From the NCBI RefSeq assembly GCF_000813725.1, contig NZ_JWLD01000016.1, positions 89,043 to 153,042 on the forward strand: a stretch of DNA of 64,000 bases, in the 5' to 3' direction. Source of the DNA: Leisingera sp. ANG-Vp (lineage in GTDB: Bacteria; Pseudomonadota; Alphaproteobacteria; Rhodobacterales; Rhodobacteraceae). Shown here in pieces: positions 43,777 through 55,574 of the stretch. The first letter of the stretch is position 1, and every line of letters begins with the position of its first letter. Under the pieces are notes generated by a model. The model searched no databases. It was not told the origin of the DNA and saw only the letters and a list, made by a program, of their open reading frames with translations. Both the position numbers and the translations under genes were made by a program.

Positions 43777-45216
43777 TCAATTTACAAGGGTTGCTGCGGC
43801 TGCAGCGGCGGCGCCGTCGATGCCGAACTGATAGACCACACCCACCAGCATCAGAGCCGCGGAGGCCATCAGGGCCGCGGTCAGGACCGGCGTTCCCTTC
43901 GCCTCGACATCGTCTTCGCCGGTGCCGAAGTACATGTAGAAGACGATGCGGATGTAGTAGAACGCACCAATGACCGAGGCGATGGCCGAAGCCACGACCA
44001 GGCCGAACAGGCCCGCGTCCACACCCGCTTTCCAGACACCCAGCTTGGCAAAGAAGCCGAGCATCGGCGGCACGCCAGCCAGCGAGAACATCAGGATCAG
44101 CACCGCCAGCGCCTTGCCCGGCTCGCGCGATGCAAACTGGTTCAGGGCCAGGATATCGGTCACCGGCTTGCCGTCTTTCTCCAGCATCAGGATGAAGGAG
44201 AAGGTGCCGATGTTCATGGTGACGTAGATCGCCAGGTAGACCAGCATCGCGGTGACGCCTGCCTCGGTGCCCGCCGCCAGGCCGATCATCGCATAGCCCA
44301 TGTGGGCAATCGACGAAAAGGCCATCAGGCGTTTGATGTCGCGTTGGCCGATTGCCGCAATGGCGCCCAGGAACATCGACAGCACCGACAGCACCACAAT
44401 GATCTGCTGCCAGTCGGAGATGGCGCCGCCGAAGGCGTCAAACAGAACGCGGGCGAACAGGCCCATCGCGGCCACTTTCGGCGCGGTGGCAAAGAAAGCG
44501 GTGACCGGGGTCGGCGCGCCCTCATAGACGTCGGGGGTCCACATGTGGAAGGGAACCGCTGAGACCTTGAAGGCCATGCCGGAGATCATGAACACGAGGC
44601 CGAACAGCATGCCGATGGACATAGACCCATGCTCCGCAACCTGGATGATGCCTGCAAACTGGGTGGTGCCGGCAAAGCCGTAGACCAGCGAGGCGCCATA
44701 GAGCAGCAAGCCGGAGGACAGCGCGCCCAGCACAAAGTACTTGAGGCCCGCCTCGGTCGATTTGACACTGTCGCGGCGCATGGCGGCCACGACATAAAGC
44801 GACAGCGACTGCAGCTCGAGCCCCATGTAAAGCGCCATCAGGTCGCCCGCGGAAACCATCATCATCATGCCAACGGCGGCCAGTGCCACCAGGATCGGGT
44901 ATTCGAACCGGAGCATGCCCCGGCGTGCCATATAGTCCTGGCCGACCAGCAGTACGGCCGCGGCGCCCAGGAGCAGCGCCACCTTGGCAAAGCGCGAGAA
45001 GCCGTCGTCGATGAACATGCCGTTGAAGGCGGTCTGGGTGCCGGCGCCGGAGGTGCCGATCCAGATGGCGACCACAGCCAGCAGGGCTGCGGTGCTCCAG
45101 ACCAGCGGAACCGCCAGCTTGTCCTTGCCGGTGTAGACCGCTCCGATCAGCGCGCCCATGGCGTAAAGCGCCAGAACGATCTCTGGCAGGATTACGGTGA
45201 GATCAGCTTGGATCAT
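43777..45216 (-). CDS. nuoN: NADH-quinone oxidoreductase subunit N
   Basis: NuoN is one of three antiporter-like proton-pumping subunits of respiratory complex I. The 479-residue membrane protein shows the antiporter signature segments [19 protein letters not shown] and [22 protein letters not shown], with the pumping Lys/Glu region; about 14 hydrophobic spans. Last gene of the operon, followed by a terminator. Confidence 0.95.
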   Translation of the reverse strand: MIQADLTVILPEIVLALYAMGALIGAVYTGKDKLAVPLVWSTAALLAVVAIWIGTSGAGTQTAFNGMFIDDGFSRFAKVALLLGAAAVLLVGQDYMARRGMLRFEYPILVALAAVGMMMMVSAGDLMALYMGLELQSLSLYVVAAMRRDSVKSTEAGLKYFVLGALSSGLLLYGASLVYGFAGTTQFAGIIQVAEHGSMSIGMLFGLVFMISGMAFKVSAVPFHMWTPDVYEGAPTPVTAFFATAPKVAAMGLFARVLFDAFGGAISDWQQIIVVLSVLSMFLGAIAAIGQRDIKRLMAFSSIAHMGYAMIGLAAGTEAGVTAMLVYLAIYVTMNIGTFSFILMLEKDGKPVTDILALNQFASREPGKALAVLILMFSLAGVPPMLGFFAKLGVWKAGVDAGLFGLVVASAIASVIGAFYYIRIVFYMYFGTGEDDVEAKGTPVLTAALMASAALMLVGVVYQFGIDGAAAAAAATLVN

Positions 45217-45231
45217 CTGCCTGATGCTCCC

Positions 45232-46782
45232 TTAGTGCGAAGCAATCTGGGTCGCGGCGGGCGCAGTGTCCGCAGCAGCCAGAGACTGGTTGAAGTTTGC
45301 GATCAGCGCCTCGGTGGAGGGGCTGATGATGTCGGTGACCAGCGACGGGTAGACACCCAGCAAGAGGGTCATAACGACCAGCGGCGCAAAGACAAAGCGC
45401 TCACGCGCGGACATGTCCTTGATCCCCATCAGGCTGCCCTTGATCAGGTCGCCGAAAACCACCCGGCGGTAGAGCCACAGCGCATAGCCTGCCGAGAAGA
45501 TCACGCCGGTTGCCGCAACTGCGGTGACCCAGGTGTTTTTCTGGAAGGCGCCCATCAGGGTCAGGAATTCGCCGACGAATCCGCTCGTGCCCGGCAGGCC
45601 GACGTTGCCCATGGTGAAGAACATGAAGACCAGCGCATAGGCAGGCATCCGGATCACCAACCCGCCGTAGGCGTCGATGTCGCGAGTGTGCATGCGGTCA
45701 TAGATCACGCCGACGCAAAGGAAGAGCGCGGCGGAGATGAAGCCGTGCGACAGCATCTGGAAGATGGCGCCGTCGATGCCCTGCTGGTTGGCGGCAAAGA
45801 TGCCCATGGTGACAAAGCCCATGTGTGCCACCGAGGAATAGGCAATCAGCTTCTTCATGTCCTCCTGCACCATCGCCACCAGCGAGGTGTAGACCACCGC
45901 AATCGCCGACATCCACAGGACCACGTCGGTCATCACATCGGCCCCCACCGGGAACATCGGCAGCGAGAAGCGCAGGAAGCCGTAGCCGCCCATCTTCAGG
46001 AGGATCGCCGCCAGCACCACGGAGCCCGCGGTCGGCGCCTGAACGTGCGCGTCCGGCAGCCAAGTGTGCACCGGCCACATCGGCATCTTCACCGCGAAGG
46101 AGGCAAAGAAGGCCAGGAACATCAGCGTCTGCGCGCCGCCCACAATATGCAGCCCCAGCACGTCAAAGGACGCGGCCGAGAAGCTGTGGGTCAGCAGGAC
46201 CTCGATGTCGGTGGTGCCGGCATCCACGTACATATAGACCATCGCCACCAGCATCAGAACCGAGCCGAAGAAGGTGTAGAGGAAGAACTTGAAGGAGGCG
46301 TAGATCCGCTCCTTGCCGCCCCAGATGCCGATGATCAGGAACATCGGAATGAGGCCTGCCTCGAAGAACAGGTAGAACAGCACCAGGTCCAGCGCCATGA
46401 AGACGCCCAGCATCAGGGTCTCCAAGAGCAGGAAGGCGACCATGTACTCCTTGACCCGGTCGGTAACCGACCAGCTGGCCAGGATGGTCAGCGGCATGAT
46501 GAAGGTGGTCAGCATCACAAACAGCACCGAGATGCCGTCGACGCCCATCTTGTACTTCAGGCCGAAGATCCATTCCCGGTCCTCGACGAACTGAAAGCCG
46601 GTGTTGGCGGGATCGAACTCGAAGTAGATGCCCAGGCTCACCAGGAAGGTGATCGTGGTGGCAAAGAGCGCAACAAACTTGGCGTTGCGCTGCGCCGCCT
46701 TATCCTCGCCGCGCAGGAACAGGGCCAGGATGGCCGCCGCGAGCGCCGGGATGAAGGTGACAATAGAAAGGAGATTGTCCAT
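45232..46782 (-). CDS. nuoM: NADH-quinone oxidoreductase subunit M
   Basis: Second antiporter-like proton-pumping subunit of complex I, 516 residues. Typical segments are [60 protein letters not shown] and [18 protein letters not shown]. Fourteen spans are expected. nuoL stop and nuoM start overlap by one base (TGATG), and nuoN follows 15 bases later, so translation is coupled. Confidence 0.96.
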   Translation of the reverse strand: MDNLLSIVTFIPALAAAILALFLRGEDKAAQRNAKFVALFATTITFLVSLGIYFEFDPANTGFQFVEDREWIFGLKYKMGVDGISVLFVMLTTFIMPLTILASWSVTDRVKEYMVAFLLLETLMLGVFMALDLVLFYLFFEAGLIPMFLIIGIWGGKERIYASFKFFLYTFFGSVLMLVAMVYMYVDAGTTDIEVLLTHSFSAASFDVLGLHIVGGAQTLMFLAFFASFAVKMPMWPVHTWLPDAHVQAPTAGSVVLAAILLKMGGYGFLRFSLPMFPVGADVMTDVVLWMSAIAVVYTSLVAMVQEDMKKLIAYSSVAHMGFVTMGIFAANQQGIDGAIFQMLSHGFISAALFLCVGVIYDRMHTRDIDAYGGLVIRMPAYALVFMFFTMGNVGLPGTSGFVGEFLTLMGAFQKNTWVTAVAATGVIFSAGYALWLYRRVVFGDLIKGSLMGIKDMSARERFVFAPLVVMTLLLGVYPSLVTDIISPSTEALIANFNQSLAAADTAPAATQIASH

Positions 46783-48866
46783 CAGTGCGCTCCTCCGCCG
46801 ATCGACATCCAGGTGACCAGGGCTGCAATGCCCAGCACCATCCAGAAGGCATAAGTGAAGATGTACCCGGACTGTGCGCGTCCGGCGAGACGGGTGAAGA
46901 AGGGCACAACGCCCATGGCCAGACCGTTCAGGAAACCGTCAATGGTGTTGCCATCGCCGCGTTTCCAGAAGAAACGGCCAATGGCAATTGCCGGTTTGAC
47001 GAAGATCACGTTGTAGATTTCGTCAAAGTACCACTTGTTCAGCAGGAACAGGTACAGCGGGCGCTGCTGCTCGGCCAGACGTTTGGGCAGCGACGGGTTC
47101 CAGATGTAGAACCACAACGCCAGCACCAGGCCGCCAACCATTGCAGCAAACGGGGACAGCTTCACCCATTTCGGTGCCGCATGGGCATCCTCGAGGATGT
47201 GGTTGTCCGGCGCGATATAGAGCGCGCCCTCGCCCGGCTTGCCGGCAAACACATAGTGATGCTCACCCTCACCGCCGTGGGCTGCGTCTTCTCCGTGCGA
47301 GGCTTCCTCGCCATGCGCGTCCGCCGCGGCCTCAGCCACCGGGATACCGTAGAACTTTCCGACCTGATCGGCATGGCCGAAGAAGCTGCTGTACCACAGC
47401 ATGCCCGAGAAGATGGCTCCGAGCGACAGAACGCCAAGCGGCACCAGCATGGTCCAGGGGCTTTCATGCGCGTGGTCATGGGTATGCTTGTCGCCGCGTG
47501 CCTCGCCATAGAAGGTGAGGAAGATCAGGCGCCAGGAATAGAAAGAGGTCATGAAGGCCGCAATCACCAGCGCCCAGAAGCCGAACATGGACCCGCCGGC
47601 ATAGGCGCTTTCGATGATGGCATCCTTAGAGACGAAGCCGGCAAAGCCAACCCAGCCGCTGAGCGGGATGCCGACGCCGGTAATGGCCAGCGTGCCGATC
47701 ATCATCGCCCAGAAGGTATAGGGGATCTTTTTGCGCAAGTTCCCATAGTTCCGCATGTCCTGCTCGTGATGCATGGCGTGGATCACCGAACCGGCGCCCA
47801 GGAACAGCATCGCCTTGAAGAAGGCGTGGGTGAACAGGTGGAACATCGCCGCCGAGTACATGCCGACGCCAGCGGCCACGAACATGTAGCCCAGCTGCGA
47901 GCAGGTGGAGTACGCAATCACGCGCTTGATGTCGTTCTGCACCAGGCCGACTGTTGCGGCAAAGAACGCAGTTGCAGCGCCCAGCACAGTGATGAAGGCC
48001 GCAGCTTCAGGCGCGAACTCGATCAGCGGCGACATGCGGCAGACCAGGAACACACCCGCGGTCACCATGGTTGCCGCGTGGATCAGCGCCGACACCGGGG
48101 TCGGGCCTTCCATCGCGTCCGGCAGCCAGGTGTGCAGGATCAGCTGCGCCGATTTGCCCATGGCGCCGACAAACAGCAGGAAGGCCAGCAGGTTTGCCGC
48201 GTTCCATTCGGTCCACAGGAAGGAAACCTGGGTTTCCGCCAGCGTCGGAGCGGACGCAAAGATGTCAGAGAGGTTGATGCTGTCGGTCAGGAAGAACAGG
48301 CCGAAGATCCCCAGCGCAAAGCCAAAGTCGCCGACGCGGTTGACGATGAAGGCCTTCATCGCTGCCGCATTGGCCGAGGGCTTGCGGTAGTAGAATCCGA
48401 TCAGCAGGTAGGAGGCGACGCCTACGCCTTCCCAGCCGAAGAACATCTGCACCAGATTGTCCGACGTCACCAGCATCAGCATCGCAAAGGTGAAGAACGA
48501 CAGATAGGCAAAGAAGCGCGGCTTGTAGCTTTCGCCCTCTTTCCACTGCGGATCATGATCCATGTAGCCGAAGGAATAGAGGTGCACGAGCGAGGACACC
48601 GTGGTGATCACGATCAGCATGATCGCGGTCAGCCGGTCCAGGCGGATCGCCCAGTCGGTGGACAGAGTGCCGCTTTCGATCCAGCGCAGGATCTGGATGG
48701 TCTCGGTCTGACCGTCAAAGGTCAGGAAGGTGATCCAGCTGAGCAGCGCCGCCAGGAACAGCAGCGCCGTGGCGGTCACGGTGGCGGCTTTCTCGCCGAT
48801 CATCTTGTGGCCGAAGCCGCAGATGATCGCGCCAACCAGCGGGGCGAAAAGGAGGATGGTTTCCAT
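46782..48866 (-). CDS. nuoL: NADH-quinone oxidoreductase subunit L
   Basis: Largest antiporter-like subunit, 694 residues, with the long C-terminal lateral helix that braces NuoM and Nuo[31 protein letters not shown] and [23 protein letters not shown] are typical. A His/Glu/Ala-rich loop ([19 protein letters not shown]) between the core and the lateral helix is unusual and could bind metal, but this is inference. nuoK lies 6 bases upstream. Confidence 0.96.
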   Translation of the reverse strand: METILLFAPLVGAIICGFGHKMIGEKAATVTATALLFLAALLSWITFLTFDGQTETIQILRWIESGTLSTDWAIRLDRLTAIMLIVITTVSSLVHLYSFGYMDHDPQWKEGESYKPRFFAYLSFFTFAMLMLVTSDNLVQMFFGWEGVGVASYLLIGFYYRKPSANAAAMKAFIVNRVGDFGFALGIFGLFFLTDSINLSDIFASAPTLAETQVSFLWTEWNAANLLAFLLFVGAMGKSAQLILHTWLPDAMEGPTPVSALIHAATMVTAGVFLVCRMSPLIEFAPEAAAFITVLGAATAFFAATVGLVQNDIKRVIAYSTCSQLGYMFVAAGVGMYSAAMFHLFTHAFFKAMLFLGAGSVIHAMHHEQDMRNYGNLRKKIPYTFWAMMIGTLAITGVGIPLSGWVGFAGFVSKDAIIESAYAGGSMFGFWALVIAAFMTSFYSWRLIFLTFYGEARGDKHTHDHAHESPWTMLVPLGVLSLGAIFSGMLWYSSFFGHADQVGKFYGIPVAEAAADAHGEEASHGEDAAHGGEGEHHYVFAGKPGEGALYIAPDNHILEDAHAAPKWVKLSPFAAMVGGLVLALWFYIWNPSLPKRLAEQQRPLYLFLLNKWYFDEIYNVIFVKPAIAIGRFFWKRGDGNTIDGFLNGLAMGVVPFFTRLAGRAQSGYIFTYAFWMVLGIAALVTWMSIGGGAH

Positions 48867-48872
48867 GTTTCT

Positions 48873-49178
48873 TTAGCCCTTCATCACGTTGACGTCTTCG
48901 ACGGCGATGGTGCCGCGGTTGCGGAAGAAACAGACCAGGATCGCCAGGCCGATGGCGGCCTCGGCCGCGGCCACGGTCAGCACGAACAGGGTAAAGACCT
49001 GCCCCACCAGATCCCCCAGGAAGCTGGAGAATGCCACCAGATTGATGTTCACCGCCAAGAGCATCAGTTCGATGCTCATCAGCAGGATGATCACGTTCTT
49101 GCGGTTCAGGAAGAGCCCGAAAATGCCGATGACGAACAGCGTCGCCGCGACGGTCAGATAATGTTCAAGTCCGATCAT
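48873..49178 (-). CDS. nuoK: NADH-quinone oxidoreductase subunit K
   Basis: A 101-residue membrane subunit with three spans. [23 protein letters not shown] carries the conserved Glu residues of the proton path, followed by [18 protein letters not shown], the second Glu. Length is exactly typical. Located 4 bases after nuoJ and 6 before nuoL. Confidence 0.95.
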   Translation of the reverse strand: MIGLEHYLTVAATLFVIGIFGLFLNRKNVIILLMSIELMLLAVNINLVAFSSFLGDLVGQVFTLFVLTVAAAEAAIGLAILVCFFRNRGTIAVEDVNVMKG

Positions 49179-49182
49179 TGGA

Positions 49183-49785
49183 TCACAGCCCCTGCCCCGG
49201 TTTCACGTCCTTGAGCTCCATCGCCGCGGCCGGGTCGCGCATCATCTGGGCAACCACGTCCTGGCGCTTGACGTCCTGGCGGTGGCGCAGGGTCAGCACA
49301 ATCGCGCCGATCATCGCCACCAGCAGGATCAGGCCTGCCAGCTGGAACAGAAGGAAATATTGATCATAGATGATGAGGCCCAGGGCCTCGGTGTTGTGGC
49401 GGTCGGCGGGCACCGGATTGGCCAGCAGCTCAGGCGCCTTGTGGGCGGTTTCCCAAACGCCGAAGGCCATCACGAACTGCATCAGGATGACCAGGCCGAT
49501 CAGCAGCGCCAGCGGCATGTATTTTGCCATCTCCGCCTTCAGCTCGGCAAAGTCCACGTCCAGCATCATCACCACAAACAGGAACAGCACCGCGACTGCG
49601 CCCACGTAGACGATGACCAGCAGCATGGCGACGAACTCCGCCCCCAGCAGCACAAACAGCCCGGCCGAAGAGAGGAAGGCCAGGATCAGCCACAGTACCG
49701 AATGCACCGGCTGGCGGCTGATCACGGTGAACAGCCCGCCGGTGATGGCGCTGATGGCGAAGAGGTAGAAGGCAAAAACGCTCAT
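49183..49785 (-). CDS. nuoJ: NADH-quinone oxidoreductase subunit J
   Basis: A 200-residue membrane subunit with five spans; [54 protein letters not shown] includes the essential GAEFVA and VGAVAVLF region. The C-terminal tail ([18 protein letters not shown]) is soluble. Its start overlaps the stop of the preceding carboxymuconolactone decarboxylase-like gene by ATGA. Confidence 0.95.
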   Translation of the reverse strand: MSVFAFYLFAISAITGGLFTVISRQPVHSVLWLILAFLSSAGLFVLLGAEFVAMLLVIVYVGAVAVLFLFVVMMLDVDFAELKAEMAKYMPLALLIGLVILMQFVMAFGVWETAHKAPELLANPVPADRHNTEALGLIIYDQYFLLFQLAGLILLVAMIGAIVLTLRHRQDVKRQDVVAQMMRDPAAAMELKDVKPGQGL

Positions 49786-50201
49786 GTCTCATCGTCCCTT
49801 TTGTCGTCCATGGCCTCTTGCGCCAGATCCAGCGCCCGGTTCATGGCCGGAATGCCGGCAAAGACCGACATCTGTCCGATCGTTTCCACGATCTCTTGTT
49901 TCTTGGCGCCCGCTTCCAAAGCGTGGCGCACGGTCTGGCGCACGGCACTGTCAGCCTGTGCGCCTTGCATTGTCAGCCCGGCCAGTGTCAGCAGCAGCCG
50001 GGTTTTGGCATCCAGCCCGTCCTTGTTGACGGTGTTGCCGAACATCATTTCCATGACCTCTTTGGGCATGGTCGGCCACAGGGCCTCGAACCCTTTCGGA
50101 GAAAAGCTCTCCAGCGCCGGGTTCAGCGCCTTGGCCATCTCCTGGGCTTGTTCCTGCATCCGGGCCATCATGGCCTCAAAAGGGTTCTTGGGATCACTCA
50201 T
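49782..50201 (-). CDS. Carboxymuconolactone decarboxylase-like protein inside the nuo operon
   Basis: A 139-residue helical protein of the CMD/AhpD fold: [66 protein letters not shown] matches the family core. There is no CxxC, so the peroxidase-partner activity of AhpD is excluded; family members decarboxylate lactones or bind small molecules. It overlaps nuoI and nuoJ by ATGA on both sides, so it is translated with them. Its role for complex I is unknown. Confidence 0.8.
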   Translation of the reverse strand: MSDPKNPFEAMMARMQEQAQEMAKALNPALESFSPKGFEALWPTMPKEVMEMMFGNTVNKDGLDAKTRLLLTLAGLTMQGAQADSAVRQTVRHALEAGAKKQEIVETIGQMSVFAGIPAMNRALDLAQEAMDDKRDDET

Positions 50202-50692
50202 CGGTACGGCGCGTCGATTTCCAGGTTGCGGGCGATCTCGGCTTCCCAGCGCTCGCCGTTGGCCAGGAGTTTATCCTTGTCGTAGAACAGCTCTTCGCGG
50301 GTCTCGGTCGCGAATTCGAAGTTCGGGCCTTCGACAATCGCATCCACCGGGCAGGCTTCCTGGCAGAAACCGCAGTAGATGCATTTGGTCATGTCGATGT
50401 CATAGCGCGTGGTGCGGCGGCTGCCGTCCTCGCGCGGTTCCGCGTCGATGGTGATCGCCTGTGCCGGGCAGACCGCCTCGCACAGTTTACATGCGATGCA
50501 GCGCTCCTCGCCGTTCGGGTAGCGGCGCAGCGCGTGCTCGCCGCGGAAGCGCGGCGACAGCGGGCCCTTCTCGTGCGGGTAGTTCACGGTGGCCTTGGGC
50601 GCGAAGAAATACTTCAGCCCCAGTTTGAAGCCGACCCAGAAATCCTGCAGCAGGAAATACTTGGCGGCGCGGGTGTAGTCGATGTTCGCCAT
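50198..50692 (-). CDS. nuoI: NADH-quinone oxidoreductase subunit I
   Basis: A 164-residue ferredoxin-like subunit carrying the N6a and N6b [4Fe-4S] clusters: [12 protein letters not shown] (C65, C68, C71, C75) and [12 protein letters not shown] (C104, C107, C110, C114). The N-terminal segment [18 protein letters not shown] anchors it near the quinone site. Start overlaps neither neighbour; nuoH stops 3 bases upstream on the minus strand. Confidence 0.96.
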   Translation of the reverse strand: MANIDYTRAAKYFLLQDFWVGFKLGLKYFFAPKATVNYPHEKGPLSPRFRGEHALRRYPNGEERCIACKLCEAVCPAQAITIDAEPREDGSRRTTRYDIDMTKCIYCGFCQEACPVDAIVEGPNFEFATETREELFYDKDKLLANGERWEAEIARNLEIDAPYR

Positions 50693-50695
50693 CGG

Positions 50696-51733
50696 TCAGC
50701 CTCCCACGGTCCAGCGGGCGAAGATGCCCCAGAACCAGTCAAATTTTGCAGCAAAGGACACGAAGACCACCCAGGCCAGCGAGAACGGCAGGAACACTTT
50801 CCAGCCCAGGCGCATCAGCTGGTCGTAGCGGTAGCGCGGGGTGATCGCCTTTACCATTGCGAAGAGGAAGAAGAAGAAGGCCATCTTGCCGACCATCCAC
50901 AGGACGCCATCAGGCAGGCCCGGGATCGGGGACAGCCAGCCGCCGAAGAACAGCAGCGTGGTCAGCGCGCACATCAGGAAGATGGCGATGTATTCGCCGG
51001 CCATGAACAGCAGGAACGGGGTCGCAGAGTATTCCACCTGGTAGCCCGCAACCAGTTCCGATTCCGCTTCCGGCAGGTCGAACGGCGGGCGGTTGGTTTC
51101 TGCCAGCGCCGAGATGAAGAACAGGAAGACCATCGGGAAATGCGGGATCCAGTACCAGTTCAAGAGGCCCAGATCGCCGTCCTGCGCGCGCACGATATCG
51201 CCGAAGTTCATCGAACCGGTGGAGATGATCACACCGATGATGATCAGGCCGATGGAAACCTCATAGGAGATCATCTGCGCAGCAGAGCGCAGCGAGCCGA
51301 GGAACGGGTATTTCGAGTTCGACGCCCAGCCGCCCATGATCACGCCGTAGACCTCAAGCGAGGAGACTGCGAAGACGTAAAGGATGGCAACGTTGATGTC
51401 CGACAGGACCCAGCCGTCGTTGAAGGGGATCACCGCCCAGGCAATCATCGCCAGCACAAAGGAGGTCATCGGCGCCAGGATAAAGACGGTGCGGTCGGCG
51501 CCGGCCGGGATCACCACCTCTTTGACGACGTATTTCAGCGCGTCAGCCACCGATTGCAGCAGGCCGTAAACGCCCACCACGTTCGGGCCCCGGCGCATCT
51601 GGACCGCGGCCCAGATCTTGCGGTCCCCGTAGACGAGGAACAGCAGTGAGATCATCACAAAGGCAACAACTGCAAGCACTTGCGCCAGGATCAGAACAGC
51701 GATGCCGCCTGGAGTGTTAAAGAAATCAGCCAT
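50696..51733 (-). CDS. nuoH: NADH-quinone oxidoreductase subunit H
   Basis: A 345-residue membrane subunit with eight spans forming the quinone-binding interface. The conserved [47 protein letters not shown] and FKKF-like segments are visible. It lies between the nuoG-linked lipoprotein gene and nuoI. Confidence 0.96.
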   Translation of the reverse strand: MADFFNTPGGIAVLILAQVLAVVAFVMISLLFLVYGDRKIWAAVQMRRGPNVVGVYGLLQSVADALKYVVKEVVIPAGADRTVFILAPMTSFVLAMIAWAVIPFNDGWVLSDINVAILYVFAVSSLEVYGVIMGGWASNSKYPFLGSLRSAAQMISYEVSIGLIIIGVIISTGSMNFGDIVRAQDGDLGLLNWYWIPHFPMVFLFFISALAETNRPPFDLPEAESELVAGYQVEYSATPFLLFMAGEYIAIFLMCALTTLLFFGGWLSPIPGLPDGVLWMVGKMAFFFFLFAMVKAITPRYRYDQLMRLGWKVFLPFSLAWVVFVSFAAKFDWFWGIFARWTVGG

Positions 51734-51739
51734 AGGTCC

Positions 51740-52126
51740 TCACACCGTGGGTATTCCGTTCGCCGCGCAATCCGCGACCGCGACTTCAGCGTCGATGGTC
51801 CGCAATCCGCGCGGCAGAGAGGGCGAAATCAGGTAAACCGCATCAGCGGTCCGGCTGCCCCCTGCCTGTTTCGTTGTTGTGCGCACATGGCGCGCAAACC
51901 CGTAGCCCCGGATCAGCGCGTATTGCGCGGCGGCGCATTCCGCATAGTTATCAAGGTCTTCCTGCGCAAACACACCGCGCATGGAGACGTGAAATTGCAC
52001 CAGATCGCCCTCCAGCAGGCTGGTTTCCACCCCTTCGTATACCGGGGCGGGCCGCTCGCCTTCGCTGCCGGGCGCCATTGCGCAGGCGGCCAGCAGGAAG
52101 GGCGTTATGAGGGCGAAGCGGATCAT
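51740..52126 (-). CDS. Small lipoprotein inside the nuo operon
   Basis: A 128-residue predicted lipoprotein with signal [15 protein letters not shown] and lipid Cys15. The mature part ([44 protein letters not shown]) contains two further Cys. No family recognised. It overlaps nuoG by ATGA and lies 6 bases before nuoH, so it is expressed with complex I; it may help assemble the complex or sit near it in the envelope. Confidence 0.7.
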   Translation of the reverse strand: MIRFALITPFLLAACAMAPGSEGERPAPVYEGVETSLLEGDLVQFHVSMRGVFAQEDLDNYAECAAAQYALIRGYGFARHVRTTTKQAGGSRTADAVYLISPSLPRGLRTIDAEVAVADCAANGIPTV

Positions 52127-54141
52127 TCGGCGGCCAGGGCTCCGGTTTCGCGGGCTTTCACGCCTGCCGATAGTTCCGCCATCAGCTGCGATGCGCGGGC
52201 AATCGGGTTGGTCAGGTAGAAGTCGCGGACCGCGGGCAGGAAATCGGCCTTGCCGAGCTTGTCCTGTTCAAGCGCTTCGCCTTCTTTTTCGGCCACTTCG
52301 TCGATCTTCGCCAGATGCGGCACTTCGGCAACCAGGGTCTGGCGCAGCTGGGCCAGCGAGTCATAGCCAAGCTTGGCATCCGCTTCGGCGCTGAGCGCGC
52401 GCAGAATTGCCCAGTTTTCTTTGGCTTCACCCGGCGCAAAGCTTGCGCGCATGGCCAGCTGCGGGCGGCCTTCGGTGTTCACGAACAGGCCGTTTTCCTC
52501 GGTGTAGGCCGCAGCCGGCAGGATCACGTCGGCGCGGTGCGCGCCGCGGTCGCCGTGGGAGCCCTGGTAGATCACAAATGCACCCGCGTCGATTTCCACC
52601 TCGTCAGCGCCGAGGTTGTAGATCACCTCTGCCCCGTCGATGGCGGCAGCCATGCCGCCCTCGGTCGCCGCACCGATGTCCATCGCGCCAACGCGGGAAG
52701 CCGCGGTGTGCAGGACCATGAGCTTGGAACCGGTGTCTTCGGCCAGCTTCTGCGCCGCGGCCAGAACCGCCAGCCCGTCGGCTTCGCGCAGGGCGCCCTG
52801 CCCCACGATCACCACGGATGGCTGATCCTTGACGGCGCCGTACTCCTTGCCCAGCAGGCTTTCCAGCGCGGCACGGTCGGTGCCGACGTGAGCATATTCA
52901 TAGGTCAAGTCCGCCGGCTGGCCGACCAGACCTACCTGCGCACCGTTCAGCCAGGCCTTGCGGATGCGGGCGTTCAGCACCGGCGCCTCGTCGCGCGGGT
53001 TGGTTCCGATCAGCTGGATGAACTTGGCGTTGTCGATATCCTCGACAGTGGCAGTGCCAGCGTAGCCCGCACGGTTGCCAATCGGCAGGCGGGCATTGTC
53101 AGTGCGGCATTCCACCTTGCCGCCCAAGCCTTCCACCAGCTGCTTCAGAGCAAAAGCTGCCTCAACCGGGACCAGATCGCCGATCAGGCCCGCAACCTTT
53201 TTGCCTTTCATTGCATTCGCCGCCGCCGAGAGCGCTTCGGCCCAAGTGGCAGGTTTCAGCTTGCCGTCAACCCGCACATAGGGGCGGTCCAGGCGCTGGC
53301 GGCGCAGCCCGTCCCAGACAAAGCGGGTCTTGTCGGAAATCCACTCCTCGTTCACGCCGTCATGGTTGCGCGGCAGTATGCGCATCACTTCGCGGCCCTT
53401 GGTGTCGACGCGGATGCTGGAGCCAAGCGCGTCCATCACGTCGATGGTTTCGGTCTTGGTCAGTTCCCACGGACGGGCGGTAAAGGCGTAAGGCTTCGAG
53501 GTCAGCGCGCCAACCGGGCACAGGTCGATGATATTGCCCTGCAGGTTCGATTGCAGCGTCTGGTTCAGATAGGAGGTGATCTCGGCGTCTTCGCCGCGCC
53601 CGGTCTGGCCCATCTGGGTGATGCCCGCGACCTCAGTCGTGAAGCGGACGCAGCGGGTGCAGGAAATGCAGCGGGTCATGGTGGTGGAGACCAGCGGGCC
53701 GAGGTCCAGATCGTCCACCGCGCGCTTGGCTTCCTTGAAGCGGGTCGCGGAGATGCCATAGGCCATCGCCTGGTCCTGCAGGTCGCACTCGCCGCCCTGG
53801 TCGCAGATCGGGCAGTCCAGCGGGTGGTTGATCAGCATGAACTCCATCACGCCTTCGCGGGCCTTCTTGACCATCGGCGAGTTGGTTTTCACCTGCGGCG
53901 CCTGGCCTTCGGGGCCGGGGCGCAGATCGCGGACCTGCATGGCGCAGGAGGCCGCGGGCTTGGGCGGGCCGCCCACAACTTCGACCAGGCACATGCGGCA
54001 GTTGCCGGCAATCGACAGGCGCTCATGATAGCAGAAGCGCGGGATCTCGACGCCGGCCTCCTCGCAGGCCTGGATCAGGGTCATCGCCCCATCCACCTCG
54101 ATCTCGGTTCCGTCAATGTTGATCTTGCGGAGGTCAGACAT
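52123..54141 (-). CDS. nuoG: NADH-quinone oxidoreductase subunit G
   Basis: A 672-residue soluble-arm subunit carrying iron-sulfur clusters: [19 protein letters not shown] (N1b [2Fe-2S]), [18 protein letters not shown] (with CxxCxxxxxC ligands of N5/N4), and [10 protein letters not shown]. The C-terminal molybdopterin-oxidoreductase-like domain (from about 220) is degenerate, as usual. DUF5333 gene ends 3 bases upstream. Confidence 0.95.
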   Translation of the reverse strand: MSDLRKINIDGTEIEVDGAMTLIQACEEAGVEIPRFCYHERLSIAGNCRMCLVEVVGGPPKPAASCAMQVRDLRPGPEGQAPQVKTNSPMVKKAREGVMEFMLINHPLDCPICDQGGECDLQDQAMAYGISATRFKEAKRAVDDLDLGPLVSTTMTRCISCTRCVRFTTEVAGITQMGQTGRGEDAEITSYLNQTLQSNLQGNIIDLCPVGALTSKPYAFTARPWELTKTETIDVMDALGSSIRVDTKGREVMRILPRNHDGVNEEWISDKTRFVWDGLRRQRLDRPYVRVDGKLKPATWAEALSAAANAMKGKKVAGLIGDLVPVEAAFALKQLVEGLGGKVECRTDNARLPIGNRAGYAGTATVEDIDNAKFIQLIGTNPRDEAPVLNARIRKAWLNGAQVGLVGQPADLTYEYAHVGTDRAALESLLGKEYGAVKDQPSVVIVGQGALREADGLAVLAAAQKLAEDTGSKLMVLHTAASRVGAMDIGAATEGGMAAAIDGAEVIYNLGADEVEIDAGAFVIYQGSHGDRGAHRADVILPAAAYTEENGLFVNTEGRPQLAMRASFAPGEAKENWAILRALSAEADAKLGYDSLAQLRQTLVAEVPHLAKIDEVAEKEGEALEQDKLGKADFLPAVRDFYLTNPIARASQLMAELSAGVKARETGALAAE

Positions 54142-54144
54142 GGT

Positions 54145-54549
54145 CTATTTCGCCCTCAGTAACACGCCGATCGCGCTTTTCTTCTCGATTTCCGCGCGGC
54201 CGTAGGCGCAGAAGGTTTCCGGTTGTTCGTATGAGACGCCGTTCTGGGCCAGCAGCTTTTCGCCCTTGGCGCGCATACGGGCCTTCTCGGCATCTGAGTC
54301 GATGTAGGCGCGGATTTCCGCGTCCGAGTAGCCCAGTTCATTTGCCCGCGCCTTGAGCCTGCGCAACTCGCCCAGCCCTTTCAGGTAACGCGGCGAAATG
54401 CGGTCGCAGTGATCGGACACTTCCTTGGCAACAGCGACGGCAAACAGCGGGTCTTCGATTTCCTGCACCTCGCGCAGCGACGGTTTGGCAAGCGCCGCAG
54501 CAGGCAGGGCAACAGAAGCGGACAGGACAGCGGCAATCAGGGCACGCAT
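54145..54549 (-). CDS. DUF5333-family secreted protein of the nuo operon
   Basis: A 134-residue protein with a signal peptide (MRALIAAVLSASVALPAAALA) and a helical mature part with KEVSDHCDRISPRYLKGLGELRRLKARANELGYSDAEIRAYIDSDAEKARM and a second Cys near the end. It matches DUF5333, a Rhodobacterales family found within nuo operons. GGAGAT supports the start at 54549. Role with complex I unknown. Confidence 0.75.
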   Translation of the reverse strand: MRALIAAVLSASVALPAAALAKPSLREVQEIEDPLFAVAVAKEVSDHCDRISPRYLKGLGELRRLKARANELGYSDAEIRAYIDSDAEKARMRAKGEKLLAQNGVSYEQPETFCAYGRAEIEKKSAIGVLLRAK

Positions 54550-54650
54550 GGCAGGGATCTCCTTCAGTTTGGAGATCCCACTGCGCAGGCGCACAGCGCT
54601 GCTATTCAATAGCAGCCGGGCCCGCGGACCCAGATATGCCGGAAAACCGC

Positions 54651-54989
54651 TCACGGAGTGCAGGTTCCCTGGAAGGTGGCCCGGCCATCGGTCAGGGTCA
54701 GCTGTGCTTCCTCGTCCGCCGGGTCAATCACCCAGGCAATATTGGAAGAACCGTAGTTTGTGACGCAATAGGTCGTGCCCGCATGGTCCGCCGCCTCGCG
54801 CGCGCCTTTGACGGAGCGGTCCGCCCCTTTGATTTCAACCTGGAACACGGCCCGGCTGGTCTTTTTGTCGACCGGCTTGGCCTTTGCCTTGAACGGCACC
54901 CCGTCATACAGCGGACGGTTGTTGGTGGAGGAACCGCAAGCGGCAAGAGCAGCGGCTGCCAGCATACTGGCCAGAGGAAGAAACTTCAT
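54651..54989 (-). CDS. Small lipoprotein inside the nuo operon
   Basis: A 112-residue lipoprotein with signal MKFLPLASMLAAAALAAC and lipid Cys18. The mature protein is short and beta-rich (FQVEIKGADRSVKGAREAADHAGTTYCVTNYGSSNIAWVIDP), with two more Cys that could form a disulfide. Family unknown. Lies between the MAPEG gene and the DUF5333 gene. Confidence 0.62.
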   Translation of the reverse strand: MKFLPLASMLAAAALAACGSSTNNRPLYDGVPFKAKAKPVDKKTSRAVFQVEIKGADRSVKGAREAADHAGTTYCVTNYGSSNIAWVIDPADEEAQLTLTDGRATFQGTCTP

Positions 54990-55051
54990 TCCCGTTTTCC
55001 CTTTGCGGTTTCCTTTGGAAGGATCCGCCAGTTGATATGTCATCAGGTCGC

Positions 55052-55468
55052 TCAAATCGCTGCCACCAATGCCATCAGGGCCAAGCCTGCCATGCAGGCC
55101 CAGCCAATCACGTAAAACACCGAGCGCAGCCCGCCATGCGGCTTGCCGCTGCCCTGCAAGTGGATGAGGATCATGACGATCCGCGAGACCAATACCACCG
55201 AGGCCAGCAGGTTCACCCAGAACGGCGCCGCGCCCGCCAGAACCGCAACCAGTGTCACTGTCAGGAAGGCCGGGAGTGTCTCGCAGCCGTTCAGATAGGC
55301 CCGGTTCAGCCGGTAGGCCTTCTCCGCATAGTCCTCTTGCGGCGTGGCCCCGGGAGCGAGGCCCGCCTTCTGCTTGGCCAGCGCCGAAAACGGCGACAGC
55401 GCAAGGATGATCAGGGTAAAGATCACCAGCGCGGCCAGAGCATGGGAATATGCGTCAAAGGCGTCCAT
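55052..55468 (-). CDS. MAPEG-family membrane protein
   Basis: A 138-residue integral membrane protein with four spans of the MAPEG superfamily (microsomal glutathione transferase-like): RLNRAYLNGCETLPAFLTVTLVAVL is the diagnostic block with the N-x2-E/N-x2-P pattern. Prokaryotic members are poorly characterised. GGAG supports ATG 55468; an upstream start at 55525 would add 19 residues. Its presence inside the nuo operon is unusual. Confidence 0.78.
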   Translation of the reverse strand: MDAFDAYSHALAALVIFTLIILALSPFSALAKQKAGLAPGATPQEDYAEKAYRLNRAYLNGCETLPAFLTVTLVAVLAGAAPFWVNLLASVVLVSRIVMILIHLQGSGKPHGGLRSVFYVIGWACMAGLALMALVAAI

Positions 55469-55574
55469 CAGTTGCTCCACTGTCTGCGCGGCGCGGATAC
55501 TTTGCCCTTGAAAAAGAAACGGCATCCCAACGTCATAGTCTTGCCCCGCACATCATTGGTTTCGGCGAACAGGT

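Noticed and set aside
46785..49214. Very long antisense open frames, for example 809 codons opposite nuoL and 741 codons opposite nuoM (44629-46854)
   Set aside because: They mirror real nuo genes, and their His/Gln/Arg/Asp-rich composition is what GC-biased codons give on the opposite strand. No domains seen.
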